A DNA stretch of 64,000 nucleotides from Chrysogorgia sp. JL179-B06 (taxonomy: Eukaryota; Cnidaria; Anthozoa; Scleralcyonacea; Chrysogorgiidae). Of the stretch, positions 24,301 through 29,635 are shown in pieces. The stretch covers positions 4,253,501 to 4,317,500 of the forward strand of contig JAYKKM010000348.1 in assembly GCA_035772405.1 (NCBI GenBank), given 5' to 3'. The translations under genes and the position numbers were made by a program. The notes below the pieces were generated by a model that was not told the origin of the DNA, did no database searches, and was given only the letters and a program-made list of their open reading frames with translations. The stretch's first letter is position 1; each line of letters starts with the position of its first letter.

Positions 24301-24316
24301 CAGCGACTTCGAATGA
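1441..24316 (+). CDS. TOP2: DNA topoisomerase II, 3' part (13 exons, 5' end outside window)
   Basis: ATP-dependent type IIA topoisomerase that passes one duplex through a transient double-strand break; a nuclear enzyme for decatenation, chromosome condensation and transcription. Exons, all with GT-AG borders and consistent phase: 1441-1659, 1750-1842, 1924-2038, 5592-5713, 7134-7514, 8243-8442, 9963-10098, 11752-11947, 13023-13267, 15740-15823, 19665-20099, 21754-21960, 24062-24316. They join into 895 codons plus TGA. Recognisable family motifs are YYKGLGTSTPKEAKEYF, FSNADNERSIPSLVDGLKPGQ, GQFGTRLHGGKD followed by the catalytic SRYIF, IPMVLVNGADGIGTGY, ELPVSTWTQTYKE and NQARFILEKIDG. The tail is rich in Lys, Ser, Asp and Glu and ends DSDFE, as in animal TOP2 C-termini. 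The ATPase domain and the DQDQDG metal site are not in the window. Vertebrates have two paralogues (A and B); invertebrates usually have one. Identity is certain; exon borders are inferred by eye. Confidence 0.96.
2101..2588. mobile_element. MITE with TA target site (Tc1/mariner-like), internal minisatellite
   Basis: Terminal inverted repeats CCGTATTTCCTCTAATA at 2101 and TATTAGAGGAAATACGG ending at 2588 are exact complements, each flanked by TA. A TA target duplication points to the Tc1/mariner group. The interior carries many copies of GGCGTTTATTAGAGGCTA, tandem at about 2515-2580. The element lies in a TOP2 intron; the open frames here are repeat-derived. Confidence 0.75.
3197..3286. repeat. 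Near-perfect palindrome, 22-bp stem with 2-nt loop
   Basis: CATTACGGGAAAATATCAGACC (3218-3239) is followed after GG by its exact complement (3242-3263). A weaker outer inverted repeat (CTTATTAACC / GGTTAATAAG) extends to about 3197 and 3286. As DNA or RNA this would form a hairpin. It is probably a minimal foldback element. Confidence 0.7.
3601..3782. repeat. Foldback MITE with GTTCCGCGGAAAGACT ends
   Basis: The left end GGTTCCGCGGAAAGACT is mirrored on the right by AGTCTTTCCGCGGAAACC. Pairing continues inward through imperfect TTAGTATGAGGGTTAATATTAG-like arms, so nearly the whole 180 bp can fold. There is no coding content. Confidence 0.65.
4443..4872. mobile_element. TTAA-flanked MITE, family A (inverse copy at 22344-22592)
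   Basis: Ends AGAGTGAGTGTCAACCGT and ACGGTTGACACTCACTCT are complementary and each abuts TTAA, the target of piggyBac and Kolobok transposons. The right 170 bp matches the reverse complement of 22344-22500. Flanking sequence (about 4360 and 4915) shows a second, outer inverted repeat around GGAGGCTATTTCA, suggesting nested insertions. The open frame at 4653-4865 is a shadow. Confidence 0.7.
5160..5338. repeat. MITE with about 45-bp terminal inverted repeats
   Basis: Left arm 5160-5206 and right arm 5289-5338 are imperfect complements sharing GATTAATCGG/ATTTATGGTTTAGAT. A related fragment is at 1188-1254. No target duplication could be assigned. Confidence 0.6.
5344..5565. mobile_element. TTAA-flanked MITE abutting a TOP2 splice acceptor
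   Basis: Ends ACACGGAGTGCTGGCATA and TATGCAAGCACTCCGTGT are complementary with one mismatch and are bounded by TTAA at 5340-5343 and 5566-5569. The right boundary is only 22 bp upstream of the TOP2 exon at 5592, so the branch point may lie inside the MITE. Confidence 0.75.
5714..7133 (+). other. TOP2 intron, mostly unremarkable
   Basis: AT-rich intron with no exon-like or protein-like segment. A short TA/TG microsatellite lies at about 6838-6890. The open frames here have no recognisable content. The next intron (7515-8242) is likewise empty. Confidence 0.6.
7134..7514 (+). CDS. TOP2: TOP2 exon with the DNA-cleaving tyrosine
   Basis: The largest catalytic exon, 127 codons. The nucleophilic Tyr that forms the 5'-phosphotyrosine link is codon 7263-7265 in the motif SRYIF, preceded by the catalytic Arg. 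The invariant GQFGTRLHGGKD lies just upstream and IPMVLVNGADGIGTG downstream. Human TOP2A reads SPRYIF here; the Pro before Arg is Ser in this sequence. An in-frame Met near the exon start (7146) is an internal residue, not a start codon. Confidence 0.95.
8926..9297. mobile_element. TTAA-flanked foldback MITE with about 110-bp arms
   Basis: Ends GTTTGTCTAATATGAAAG and CTTTCATATTAGACAAAC are exact complements, bounded by TTAA at 8922-8925 and 9298-9301. The arms continue through ATGATAGAGTAACACCTTTT and a TTTGAAATATTTCAG segment. It is related in design and in the GTTTGATATGTAAATG motif to the element at 20970-21419. Confidence 0.78.
10150..10177. repeat. (TA)n microsatellite
   Basis: An uninterrupted TA tract of about 13-14 units follows the TOP2 exon ending 10098. 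It marks the left edge of the dispersed repeat that starts at about 10178. Confidence 0.85.
10178..10530. repeat. Dispersed repeat family B (copies at about 42545-42850 and 43474-43550)
   Basis: The segment from TTTAAGTACATAAGCAGGTTTTTACGA through CGAGATAACGTTCAAAATCTACGTA is repeated near 42545-42640 and again at 42650-42850. Its right part (GCGAGGGGTTATTG) recurs at about 43500, beyond an insertion. This is a transposon-derived repeat of unknown class with no protein evidence. Confidence 0.6.
10579..10945. mobile_element. TTAA-associated long-TIR MITE, family C (second copy 60309-60799)
   Basis: The left end TTAA-AATGTCTATCCGGAGTTTGGGG matches the left end of the copy at 60309. The arms share GTGAAATACAAAGAAAGTTTG, ACACACCTGTTTAGACAAAATT and the complementary TTTGTATTTCACTGCT. 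The right end is degenerate in this copy. Confidence 0.65.
11083..11690 (+). pseudogene. CR1/jockey-type LINE 3' fragment (reverse transcriptase C-terminus)
   Basis: Encodes MVVDNSLSLEKHVNSICKSAFYHIR, then LVHAFVTCRLDNGNALLYGLPK and QSVQNCAARLV in one frame, the characteristic post-RT region of CR1/L2/jockey-type LINEs. The frame breaks at 11380, and the homologous continuation is visible downstream (TVEQRI..., LNNLAPFYI). The 3' end has the AAAGCGCCATAGAACA...ATGGCGCTGTATAAATG tail common to these LINEs. A dead insertion in a TOP2 intron. Confidence 0.8.
12085..12246. mobile_element. Small MITE with about 40-bp TIRs (AAGCCCGTTTTCCACTTCACC)
   Basis: The left end AAGCCCGTTTTCCACTTCACC and right end GGTGAAGTGGAAAATGGGCTT are complementary, with further pairing through CGCTCGC/GCGAGC. 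A TTAA precedes the left end; the right flank is TTTA, possibly a decayed TTAA. A diverged relative starts at 22593. Confidence 0.68.
12350..12920. mobile_element. Non-autonomous hAT element with 8-bp TSD CTCGTGAC
   Basis: Perfect 8-bp duplication CTCGTGAC at 12342-12349 and 12921-12928. Imperfect 13-bp TIRs are CAGTGTTCGCCAA on the left and, in complement, CAGTATTCAGCAA on the right. Eight-bp duplications and CAGTG-type ends are diagnostic of hAT. The subterminal regions are loaded with TACTTTTACTTAAGTA and AACGAAGTAA motifs, the usual arrangement for hAT transposase binding. No transposase remains. Confidence 0.88.
13297..13440 (+). repeat. Dispersed repeat family D (inverse copy about 38165-38280)
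   Basis: Shares GATTACTCGG, GAGCCTAGGTTTCGGCT and AGGCTTTGCGAAACTGAGG with the reverse complement of 38165-38280. The class is unknown. The region 13441-14390 between this and the next element shows no further identifiable feature. Confidence 0.5.
14396..14945. repeat. MITE-like element with GTTTACACTA(T/A)AGTACGGTA ends
   Basis: Left GCACGTTTACACTATAGTACGGTACG is mirrored by CGTACCGTAATAGTGTAAACACAGC on the right. The interior is AT-rich and non-coding (the 75-codon frame at 14739 is lysine-rich noise). No target duplication was resolved. Confidence 0.6.
15160..15610. repeat. Degenerate tandem repeat of ATTGCTAGTTGCTTGCTAG-type units
   Basis: Two clusters (about 15170-15270 and 15450-15605) repeat TTGCTAGC/TTGCTTGC/GCTTGCTTACTA words with frequent mismatches, separated by about 180 bp of non-repetitive intron. 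This is a decayed minisatellite next to the TOP2 exon at 15740. Confidence 0.5.
16977..17349 (+). CDS. Putative small basic protein, two exons, inside the TTAA element
   Basis: Exon 1 16977-17164 and exon 2 17262-17349, joined across a 97-bp intron with donor gtatgt and acceptor aaaatgcag, give 91 codons and a TAG stop. The product starts MPAKRKCKESKASAS, has two Lys/Arg/Ser clusters that look like nuclear localisation signals, then an acidic Ser stretch, and finishes DMRAIG-FDGSIFIENLEAS and a basic tail. The spliced frame continues sensibly across the junction, which favours a real transcript. A CCAAT box lies at about 16910. I do not recognise the family. It may be an accessory protein or an N-terminal remnant of a transposase. 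Whether it is expressed is unknown. Confidence 0.35.
17272..17700 (-). CDS. Putative ORF of 142 codons, convergent with the preceding one
   Basis: Reads MIFPDRKYACFMSPKSKGQRK, then a basic cluster (TRRKKKAERKEF), a Ser/Ala-rich stretch and an acidic Ser-rich end. The likelier start may be the second Met (MSPKSKG). Composition resembles a disordered nuclear protein rather than a random frame. Its last 78 bases overlap exon 2 of the + strand frame, so at most one of the two may be functional. Unrecognised; it could be part of a transposon ORF. Confidence 0.28.
   Translation of the reverse strand: MIFPDRKYACFMSPKSKGQRKNTSPFCFTRRKKKAERKEFIANEKQALANSDMGSWFSQEEQWPEQFNDSRACSSATTEAATASASKRKIEESMKAFLSEDTGGRVTESTDRSDFESLSYFPRRLSSFLPISHACFKILYEN
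18306..19111. mobile_element. Non-autonomous hAT element with 8-bp TSD CTTGGAAT
   Basis: CTTGGAAT is present at 18298-18305 and 19112-19119. Ends TAGGGGTCAAACGAT and, in complement, TAGAATCAAACGATG form a 15-bp imperfect TIR of the TAGGG hAT type. Subterminal ATCGG/CCGAT words (ATATCGGATCGG and similar) occur many times at both ends. No transposase frame remains. Confidence 0.88.
19180..19530 (+). mobile_element. LINE 3' untranslated fragment, family E (second copy 47290-47870)
   Basis: The segment ACCTTCTATATATGTATTGG, then GTTGGCGCGCGGGTGTTCTTGGGATCGTTGGCTGGACGAATGTCACAC, is shared with 47595-47710, where it follows a readable RT C-terminus. It ends in a TATTG-rich simple tail. The following 40 bp (ACACTACGGTGACGTGGGAATCCTGA) resembles another LINE tail seen at about 30010. 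Confidence 0.65.
19665..20099 (+). CDS. TOP2: TOP2 C-terminal-domain exon with an expanded Lys-Gln-Ala repeat
   Basis: Begins VVEKQERGDAEV after acceptor ctag and ends PSSSKQ before donor gttggt. Bases about 19746-19896 form a 15-bp tandem repeat encoding alternating KQAPE and KQATE units (about ten). This is a simple basic spacer in the intrinsically disordered tail, unlike human TOP2 tails at this point. The neighbouring sequence (AKPKEEISKDDLGFSDSSES) is a typical acidic/phospho-Ser-rich TOP2 tail, so the repeat is a coding minisatellite expansion inside a real exon. Other frames of the repeat are also open and are shadows. Confidence 0.9.
20970..21419. mobile_element. TTAA-flanked foldback MITE with about 150-bp arms
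   Basis: TTAA at 20966-20969 and 21420-21423. The arms begin AGTGCACCTGAAATCAA and end TTGATGTCAGGTGCACT. They pair through AATAAGACAATAAAAAATT, CTCAAAAAGAAAGC and ACATTTGCATATCAAACAAACTG. Both strands contain short frames of the same arm sequence, which are shadows. Confidence 0.78.
21424..21592. repeat. MITE with TTCCATGTTACTCCATCACCAA ends
   Basis: The left end TTCCATGTTACTCCATCACC (about 21425) pairs with GGTGATGGAGTAACATGAAA (about 21571-21590). It lies directly against the TTAA element, implying a nested or adjacent insertion. Confidence 0.6.
21613..21664 (+). repeat. Duplicated TOP2 3' splice site and exon start
   Basis: The segment TTTAGTTTGTTG...CTAG followed by CCTATTCAACTTGATTTGCAAGATGATGATG repeats the true acceptor and first 30 bases of the exon at 21754, about 118 bp upstream. 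If spliced in here the frame would reach a TGA within about 20 codons. It is therefore a decoy or poison splice site left by a tandem duplication. Confidence 0.7.
22056..22330. repeat. Imperfect ATC/ATT microsatellite
   Basis: Long tract of TTATCATTATCATCATCATT-type triplets with interruptions, in a TOP2 intron. The open frames (22056-22259, 22106-22513) derive from it. Confidence 0.8.
22344..22592 (-). mobile_element. TTAA-flanked MITE, family A, second copy
   Basis: TTAA occurs at 22340-22343 and 22593-22596. The left part is the complement of 4700-4872 including CAAATACGTCGACTC and AACCCTATAGAGGC words. A second element beginning AAGCCCATTTTTCACTCCACC starts at the right TTAA and resembles 12085-12246; its right end near 22772 is degenerate. 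Confidence 0.65.
22825..23852. mobile_element. Non-autonomous hAT element with 8-bp TSD CTAATTTT
   Basis: CTAATTTT occurs at 22817-22824 and 23853-23860. The left end TAGGGGTGCACCGGATTTAG and right end CTATCCGGTGCACCCGGCCC pair over GGTGCACCGGAT. TATCCGGCCGGATA words repeat at the left end. The interior is AT-rich without transposase, and it hosts a younger mariner-type MITE at 23346-23756. Confidence 0.87.
23346..23756. mobile_element. Mariner-type MITE nested in the hAT element
   Basis: Flanked by TA (23344-23345, 23757-23758). TIR CAGTAAAAACCCGCGTATA is mirrored by TATACGCGGGTTTTTACTG. The arms repeat TAAGAACCT words. A 5' fragment of the same family lies at 46266-46380. Confidence 0.85.
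24062..24316 (+). CDS. TOP2: TOP2 terminal exon and stop
   Basis: Starts GEISKPKATRKITISSSSEDEEF, continues with a basic patch (VKRPARRQKAATK) and ends in a run of Asp codons from a GAT repeat, then SDFE and TGA at 24314-24316. The acidic terminus matches the family pattern. A possible AATAAA polyadenylation signal at 24439-24444 lies inside the MITE inserted just after the stop. Confidence 0.93.
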
Positions 24317-24374
24317 AACAACGAAACTTTGTTCGCTTTATATTGTACATACAGCTAGGGACTTGTTACTTTAT

Positions 24375-24688
24375 TAGGGATGCATCGGAACCACATTTTC
24401 AAATTCGGGCTGGTATCTTAAGATATTCTGCTCGATATAATAAAACACCTATTGAAGGATTCCTCTTCGCCCAATATTACAACATATTTAAGTCTCGATT
24501 TGCAATATTAGACTCGACTAAATTTATCCGGCTACGTGTGGACGGGGCCTAAGTAATACTATCTAGTTGGATAACTCACAATCTGTCGTGAACAGTAGAT
24601 AAGACTTTTCTCCGGCCGACTCCTGATCAATAGCCGGTAAGTCAATTTACGAAAAGTTCCGGCAAGTACCAAGTTCCGGTGCATCCTG
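24375..24688. mobile_element. hAT-like MITE in the TOP2 3' flank
   Basis: Ends TAGGGATGCATCGGAAC and, in complement, CAGGATGCACCGGAAC match. Flanking octamers TACTTTAT and TGCTCTAT agree at six of eight positions, consistent with an older hAT insertion. It starts 58 bp after the TOP2 stop and so probably forms most of the 3' UTR. Confidence 0.65.
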
Positions 24689-25247
24689 TGCTCTATAATT
24701 ATATAGCTCTGTCGAGTTTCCACACCACGGGGATATTTCCCCTTATTTATTTTTATTTTTTATTAATATTTTTTTCATATGGGCAGTAATGAAAAGAAAA
24801 AGTTTTAAAAATAGTCTTTAGAATTAATAGATTTTATTGTTAGGGTACTTCTATATTGTTTGATAATAGGTCTTCATGTAAATATACCTTCTTTTGCTTG
24901 AGTTATCGATGCTGCTGTACATTTTCTTCTCTGCACTATCCCGACGTCAGCCGTTGATCACGTAGCCTGCGAACGCAGCCGCCTATTGATCACGTTGTAA
25001 CACCCAATAAGTTATTGGATTATAACCAACCCCAAAACAACAAAGATCTTAACCCCCGCCTAACGAGTTTTCTAACCCTTATTGGGTGGTTACAGCGGGT
25101 GACGAAGTTTATCAAAATTGTCATCCTTGAGAACTGAATTGGCCGGGGGAAACGAGAAAATATCGACATTTCGCGATAGCTTCCGAGGCATATGATACAG
25201 TTGCCCCTTGCTAGAGCTTCCGTTCTACGAAACCGTTCTAGTTGTGT

Positions 25248-25483
25248 ACTTGTCACTGGAAACCCCGACGGGGTGGGGGCTTGATTTTCGTCTCAAATAA
25301 TGAGATGTCAAGCGTCTACTTCGAAGGTGAGTCTATCTATATAATATAATATACATGCTTTGTAGGTGGGGGCACGGTTGTGGGGGTTTAGGATGTTTAG
25401 CCAGTATTGCATTTTCTTAGATTTGTTTCTTGAGAAGTCTAATCTCCCATACTTCCTCGGGGTGGGGTTTTCCAGTGACAAGT
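25248..25483. repeat. Inverted-repeat element ACTTGTCACTGGAAACCCC
   Basis: ACTTGTCACTGGAAACCCCGACGGGG on the left pairs with CCTCGGGGTGGGGTTTTCCAGTGACAAGT on the right. It lies in the TOP2/aminopeptidase intergenic region. The preceding 24689-25247 is otherwise featureless apart from a CACCCAATA/TATTGGGTG inverted repeat. Confidence 0.6.
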
Positions 25484-26000
25484 GCATTACTGGAATTTTT
25501 TAAATTATTTTAAAATTCGCTCTAATTTAGTGAGAATTAGGGTTAGGATTGGCTTCATAAGGTTTAGCAAAACCAGTAAAAATTACCGATTCGATTAGTC
25601 TGGCCGATTATGATGCATAAGCCAAAGTCGATTATTTACACGTCAAATTGGCTGCCCGTTCGACTCCGTTACTCAATACTGTGGCTCTTCAAGTCAAATT
25701 TCCTACTAGCCCTAGGCTATGTACTGATGTCAACACTGCATTTTTTCGGGTCTTTATGAACAAACCTTGTCAGCAACATTACTGATCAACTACTCATGAA
25801 TTCACCAGTACCGTCGGCATGGGCATGACATTAAACTGCACTCCATCTATGGGTGAAATAGGAAGCCTTGATGGTAGACTTGGTGTTTTAGGTTATTATT
25901 ATTCCTACTGCGGCAAAGGGCGTATGAGGAGATTCGAGGAGATTCGTTTCGCCCACCGGCCATCCATCAACGGGGGAGGAGTTGCGACCCCTTCGTTTAG

Positions 26001-26834
26001 GTGCCAAGGCATCATAGCATTGTAAGGCTTAATATGGATCAAGACGTTAATGCAAATCCTATACTTCCAGTGGCGGGAGTCCACAGGAACTTGCCTGAGG
26101 ATACAAGTGCTGGTCGAACCATTAAGGGATTTCGACAGTATGACGATTTGTCTCCAAACCCTTCGGGGAGAGACTTGTCTGAGAACAGTGCTCGGTCCGC
26201 AGCACTCTTACGTTGTAAGAAGCCGTTCATAATGGCCACTTTCAATGCAAATACAGCGAGAGAGGAGGGAAGAGCAAGTGAGATTGCCCAGTGTTTCTCA
26301 ACTAATGGAATTGGAATTTTGGGTATTCAAGAACACAGAAGAGTCCACGATGAGCCATTGGTATTCACTAGATTGGAAGGCCAGTATCTCATCACAACAT
26401 CGGCTTGGAGGAATCAGGCACAAGCATCATGTGGAGGAGTGGGTCTGCTGCTCAACTCAAAAGCAAGAAAGGCTCTTCGTAAAGTAACCCCCCATACAGA
26501 GAGGATACTAGCGGCAGAGTTTGACAGCAATCCTGTAACAACTGTTATTGTTGCATACTCACCCACCAACACAGCCGCTCTGGATGAAGTTGAGAACTTT
26601 TACGAGGATATGGGTGCATTGTTTCGAGAGGTACCTGCCCACAATTTCTTAGCTGTTCTCGGTGATTTTAATGCAAGATTGGGATCAGCTGATGCACCTA
26701 TCACAATGAAACTAATCGCAATGGAAAATATCTTGCGGAACTCGTATCAGAACATGGACTTCTTGCTGCCAACACCCAATTCCAGAAGAAACAGGGGAAA
26801 AGATGGACATTTCAAGATCGATGTACAAAGATGA
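26001..26834 (+). CDS. RTE endonuclease ORF (5' part of the LINE polyprotein)
   Basis: The APE-type endonuclease is readable: MATFNANTAREEGR (metal-site Asn), GILGIQEHRR (catalytic Glu), SCGGVGLLL, IVAYSPTN and LAVLGDFNARLG (Asp-Asn motif). After about 26697 the family sequence (YHNETNRNGKYLAEL, then NTQFQKKQGKRWT) continues in the frame of the downstream RT ORF, not in this one. The last 45 codons of this ORF are thus out of frame, from a net one-base change near 26690-26703. The true start of the original polyprotein may be the Met at 26001 or a later one (26232). Confidence 0.8.
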   Translation: MPRHHSIVRLNMDQDVNANPILPVAGVHRNLPEDTSAGRTIKGFRQYDDLSPNPSGRDLSENSARSAALLRCKKPFIMATFNANTAREEGRASEIAQCFSTNGIGILGIQEHRRVHDEPLVFTRLEGQYLITTSAWRNQAQASCGGVGLLLNSKARKALRKVTPHTERILAAEFDSNPVTTVIVAYSPTNTAALDEVENFYEDMGALFREVPAHNFLAVLGDFNARLGSADAPITMKLIAMENILRNSYQNMDFLLPTPNSRRNRGKDGHFKIDVQR

Positions 26835-29092
26835 AACGTCAGCTTGATTATATATTAATACGAAAGAAGTGGAGAAACAGTGTTCTAAATGCAGAGCCAT
26901 ACAACTCTTTCTGCACTACTGGATCTGATCACCGAGTGGTCTCTATGAAGGTTAGACTAAGTCTTAGGGTACCAAAGCCAAAACCACGAGTGCGGTATGA
27001 CTGGAAAACATTCACAGAAAATAATGATCTGCAGGAAAGGTACACCGTGGAAGTACGTAAACGTTTCCTGATACTAGATGAAGAGGGAGATTCCAGTGAA
27101 CGATATCAGCGATTTATAACAGCCAACAAAGAGGCAATGGAATCTTGTGTACCTAAAAGAGAGCGGATCAAGAATCCCTCACACTCTAGGCATCCTGATG
27201 TGGTACAGGCTAGGAAGTGGATGGAGGAGGCTAGTCGGAAGCACAATGAGACATGCTCAGAGGAGGATAGTGAGCTATTGAAACAAGCAAAGGAACTCTT
27301 GTTCAGAACTTATGAAAGACTGAGAGAAGAGGAAACATTGGAGAAAGTCAACCGAATAGAGGCTGCGCATGGTGGAAGTAAATATGGGGAAGCATGGAAA
27401 GTCATCAATGAAGTAACAGGTAGAAAGAAAACTAGGGAGGGTCAGGTTGCAGGGGCAAGTCCAGAAGAAAGGGTAACTACATGGTTTACTCACTTCCAGA
27501 ACCTCCTAGGTACAACACCAAACGTGGAAGACTCGGAAGAACACATCCCTATCATATTTTCGGACCTTGACATTGAGGATGGACCCTTTACTGCAGCTGA
27601 ATATGGCAAAGTCAAGACCTCATTGAAACAAGGTAAAAGTGCAGGGCCAGATAACATTCCTCCTGAGGTGTATAAGAACTGTGAGTTTGATGACATAATC
27701 CTAAAGATATGCAACCTAGCCTTGATGAGAAATGGAAAACCCAAACAATGGTCTCTATCTAACATCATTCCAGTTCCTAAGTCTGGAAATCTATCCAACA
27801 CAGACAACTACAGAGGAATCTTCTTGACATGTATCATAGTGAAGTTATATAACCGCATGATACTGAATAGAATCAGGAGTGCCATCGACCCTAAACTACG
27901 GTTTAATCAAAATGGATTTCGACCCAAGAGAACGACAGTTACCCAAATCCTGGCTGTCAGGCGCATAATAGAGGAGGCAAAGAAGAACCATCTTCCTGCT
28001 GTTTTAACATTCATTGACTTCAAGAAAGCCTTTGATTCAGTACATCGAGGCAAGATGATAAATATACTCAAGGCCTATGGTATCCCGTCGAATCTGCTTC
28101 GTGCCATAGAGAGTACGTACACTAATAAAAAAGCCAAAGTTGTGACACCAGATGGGGAAACACAAGAGTTTGATATTGTTGCTGGAGTTCTGCAAGGAGA
28201 CACCCTTGCACCATTCCTCTTTGTTATTGTCTTGGACTATGCGCTTCGACAAGCTACATCAGGGCAAGAAGCTGAACTTGGGTTCACTATTACTCCAAGG
28301 AAATCCAGGAGGATCCCGGCTGTAACTCAAACAGATTTTGATTTTGCTGATGATATCTGCCTGTTGTGTAACCAAATAAAGCAGGCTCAGGAACTACTTA
28401 TACGGGTGGAAAATGAATGCAGCAAAATAGGATTAGGTATAAATGTCAAGAAGACAGAAGTTATGACCTACAATATCCCAGAACATGATCCATTGATTAC
28501 AACCTCAGGAAAGGTGATTAAGGAAGTCATTGATTTCAAGTACCTGGGATCATGGATTGAATCCACTGAAGCAGACATCAAGATACGGAAGGCATTGGCG
28601 TGGAAGGCCCTAAACAACATGAACCGCATATGGAAGTCCCACATGTCTCGCAAGGTCAAGCTGAGCTTTTTCACGGCTACTGTGGAATCGGTGCTTCTTT
28701 ATGGGTGTGAAGCTTGGACGCTGTCCCCAGAATTAGAGAAGTCTCTTAATGGTTGTTATACGCGCATGCTTAGAACAGTTCTGGGAATCAGCTGGAAACA
28801 GCATATGACAAATGTTGAACTGTATGGAGAGCTACCAAGGATTGGGGACAAGGTTGCATATAGGAGGATGCGACTAGCTGGGCACTGTTATCGACACCCA
28901 GAGTTACCGGCCAGTGGTCTAATACTATGGGAACCAAATCAAGGACATCGAAAACGTGGGAGACAGAAGAGAACATACGTGGACATACTGAAAAGAGATA
29001 CTGGAGTGGAGGACACAAACGAGTTAGTAGGATGTATGATGGATCGAGTTAACTGGAGGATTCGTACAATAGCCCGGCTGAGGCCGACCTAA
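26831..29092 (+). CDS. RTE reverse transcriptase ORF
   Basis: 753 codons. It starts with the end of the endonuclease (RQLDYILIRKKW, then the catalytic GSDHRVVSM), followed by a linker of about 170 residues. Reverse transcriptase blocks follow: SAGPDNIPPEVYK, IIPVPKSGN, FNQNGFRPKRTT, LTFIDFKKAFDSVHR, AGVLQGDTLAPFLFVIVLDY, and TDFDFADDICLL with the catalytic Asp-Asp pair. The C-terminal region (TRMLRTVLGISW, LYGELPRIGDKVAYRRMRLAGH) is usual for this group. The reading frame is intact to the TAA at 29090-29092. The visible start codon is internal to the ancestral ORF, because the upstream frame was lost by the frameshift. Confidence 0.88.
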   Translation: MKRQLDYILIRKKWRNSVLNAEPYNSFCTTGSDHRVVSMKVRLSLRVPKPKPRVRYDWKTFTENNDLQERYTVEVRKRFLILDEEGDSSERYQRFITANKEAMESCVPKRERIKNPSHSRHPDVVQARKWMEEASRKHNETCSEEDSELLKQAKELLFRTYERLREEETLEKVNRIEAAHGGSKYGEAWKVINEVTGRKKTREGQVAGASPEERVTTWFTHFQNLLGTTPNVEDSEEHIPIIFSDLDIEDGPFTAAEYGKVKTSLKQGKSAGPDNIPPEVYKNCEFDDIILKICNLALMRNGKPKQWSLSNIIPVPKSGNLSNTDNYRGIFLTCIIVKLYNRMILNRIRSAIDPKLRFNQNGFRPKRTTVTQILAVRRIIEEAKKNHLPAVLTFIDFKKAFDSVHRGKMINILKAYGIPSNLLRAIESTYTNKKAKVVTPDGETQEFDIVAGVLQGDTLAPFLFVIVLDYALRQATSGQEAELGFTITPRKSRRIPAVTQTDFDFADDICLLCNQIKQAQELLIRVENECSKIGLGINVKKTEVMTYNIPEHDPLITTSGKVIKEVIDFKYLGSWIESTEADIKIRKALAWKALNNMNRIWKSHMSRKVKLSFFTATVESVLLYGCEAWTLSPELEKSLNGCYTRMLRTVLGISWKQHMTNVELYGELPRIGDKVAYRRMRLAGHCYRHPELPASGLILWEPNQGHRKRGRQKRTYVDILKRDTGVEDTNELVGCMMDRVNWRIRTIARLRPT

Positions 29093-29111
29093 TAATAATA
29101 ATAACCGTCGG

Positions 29112-29598
29112 AAAACACCTCGATCGAAGAGAGATTCGAAAAAATCGAGCATGCAACATTGCCTAGGTAAAGAAACCTCGGCTACTACAGTGCCCGAGTA
29201 ATAATCGGCCGATATACCTATTATTTAAAAACTGCCGATTAGACGACTCATCAACTATTACAAGCTCTGATTGGTCAATGCCCGTGTTTGGATCAGGCCA
29301 TATATTGTTCTTTCGAGTAGTGCAACACCTAACTTCAGCCGTAAAATTTAACGCGTCACAGATTTCTAAACTCTCCGGCATCCTAATTTAAAACGAACAA
29401 AGCATTTGTCAACGTGTTACGAGAAATGAAGCACTATTCAATATTCTCGAATTGGTTTCGTTTCGCGTTACTGCTTTTGTGATTGATCCAGTATGTATAA
29501 TATATTGCTATCGTAATATGATACCTCTCGATCAGAATTCTCTTAAGATTGTTTTTCGAGCGTAAGCTGTTCCGTCGATAGAAGCATCTACAAGAACA
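29112..29598 (+). promoter_or_regulatory. Upstream region of XPNPEP2
   Basis: About 490 bp between the LINE and the start codon. I see no convincing TATA box at the expected place. Part of it (GGCTACTACAGTGCCCGAGTAATAATC) resembles dispersed repeat family D seen at 38265. The promoter must lie in or upstream of this short stretch; no specific factor site can be supported. Confidence 0.3.
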
Positions 29599-29635
29599 AT
29601 GCCTAAGTTATTTGTCGTGGTGTTTATCGTCTTGG
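29599..29635 (+). CDS. XPNPEP2: XPNPEP2 exon 1: start codon and signal-peptide core
   Basis: Encodes [12 protein letters not shown] and ends with one base of a split codon before gtaagt. Joined to 36491 it reads on as [12 protein letters not shown], a classical signal peptide with likely cleavage after the small-residue stretch. The context caagaacaATGc is acceptable. The first intron, 6.9 kb, holds many repeats, so exon 1 is short and easily missed. The choice rests on phase match, hydrophobicity and position. Confidence 0.8.

Larger units (their letters stand above)
25818..29103 (+). mobile_element. RTE-type non-LTR retrotransposon, full length with one frameshift
   Basis: A 3.29-kb LINE bounded by the 8-bp duplication ACCGTCGG (25810-25817 and 29104-29111) and ending, right after its stop, in a short (ATA)n tail. 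The very short 3' UTR with trinucleotide tail and the total size fit the RTE clade. It encodes an apurinic-type endonuclease followed by reverse transcriptase. The 5' leader 25818-26000 has no strong protein evidence. It is inserted in the intergenic region in the same orientation as both neighbours. Little decay suggests a recent insertion. Confidence 0.9.
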
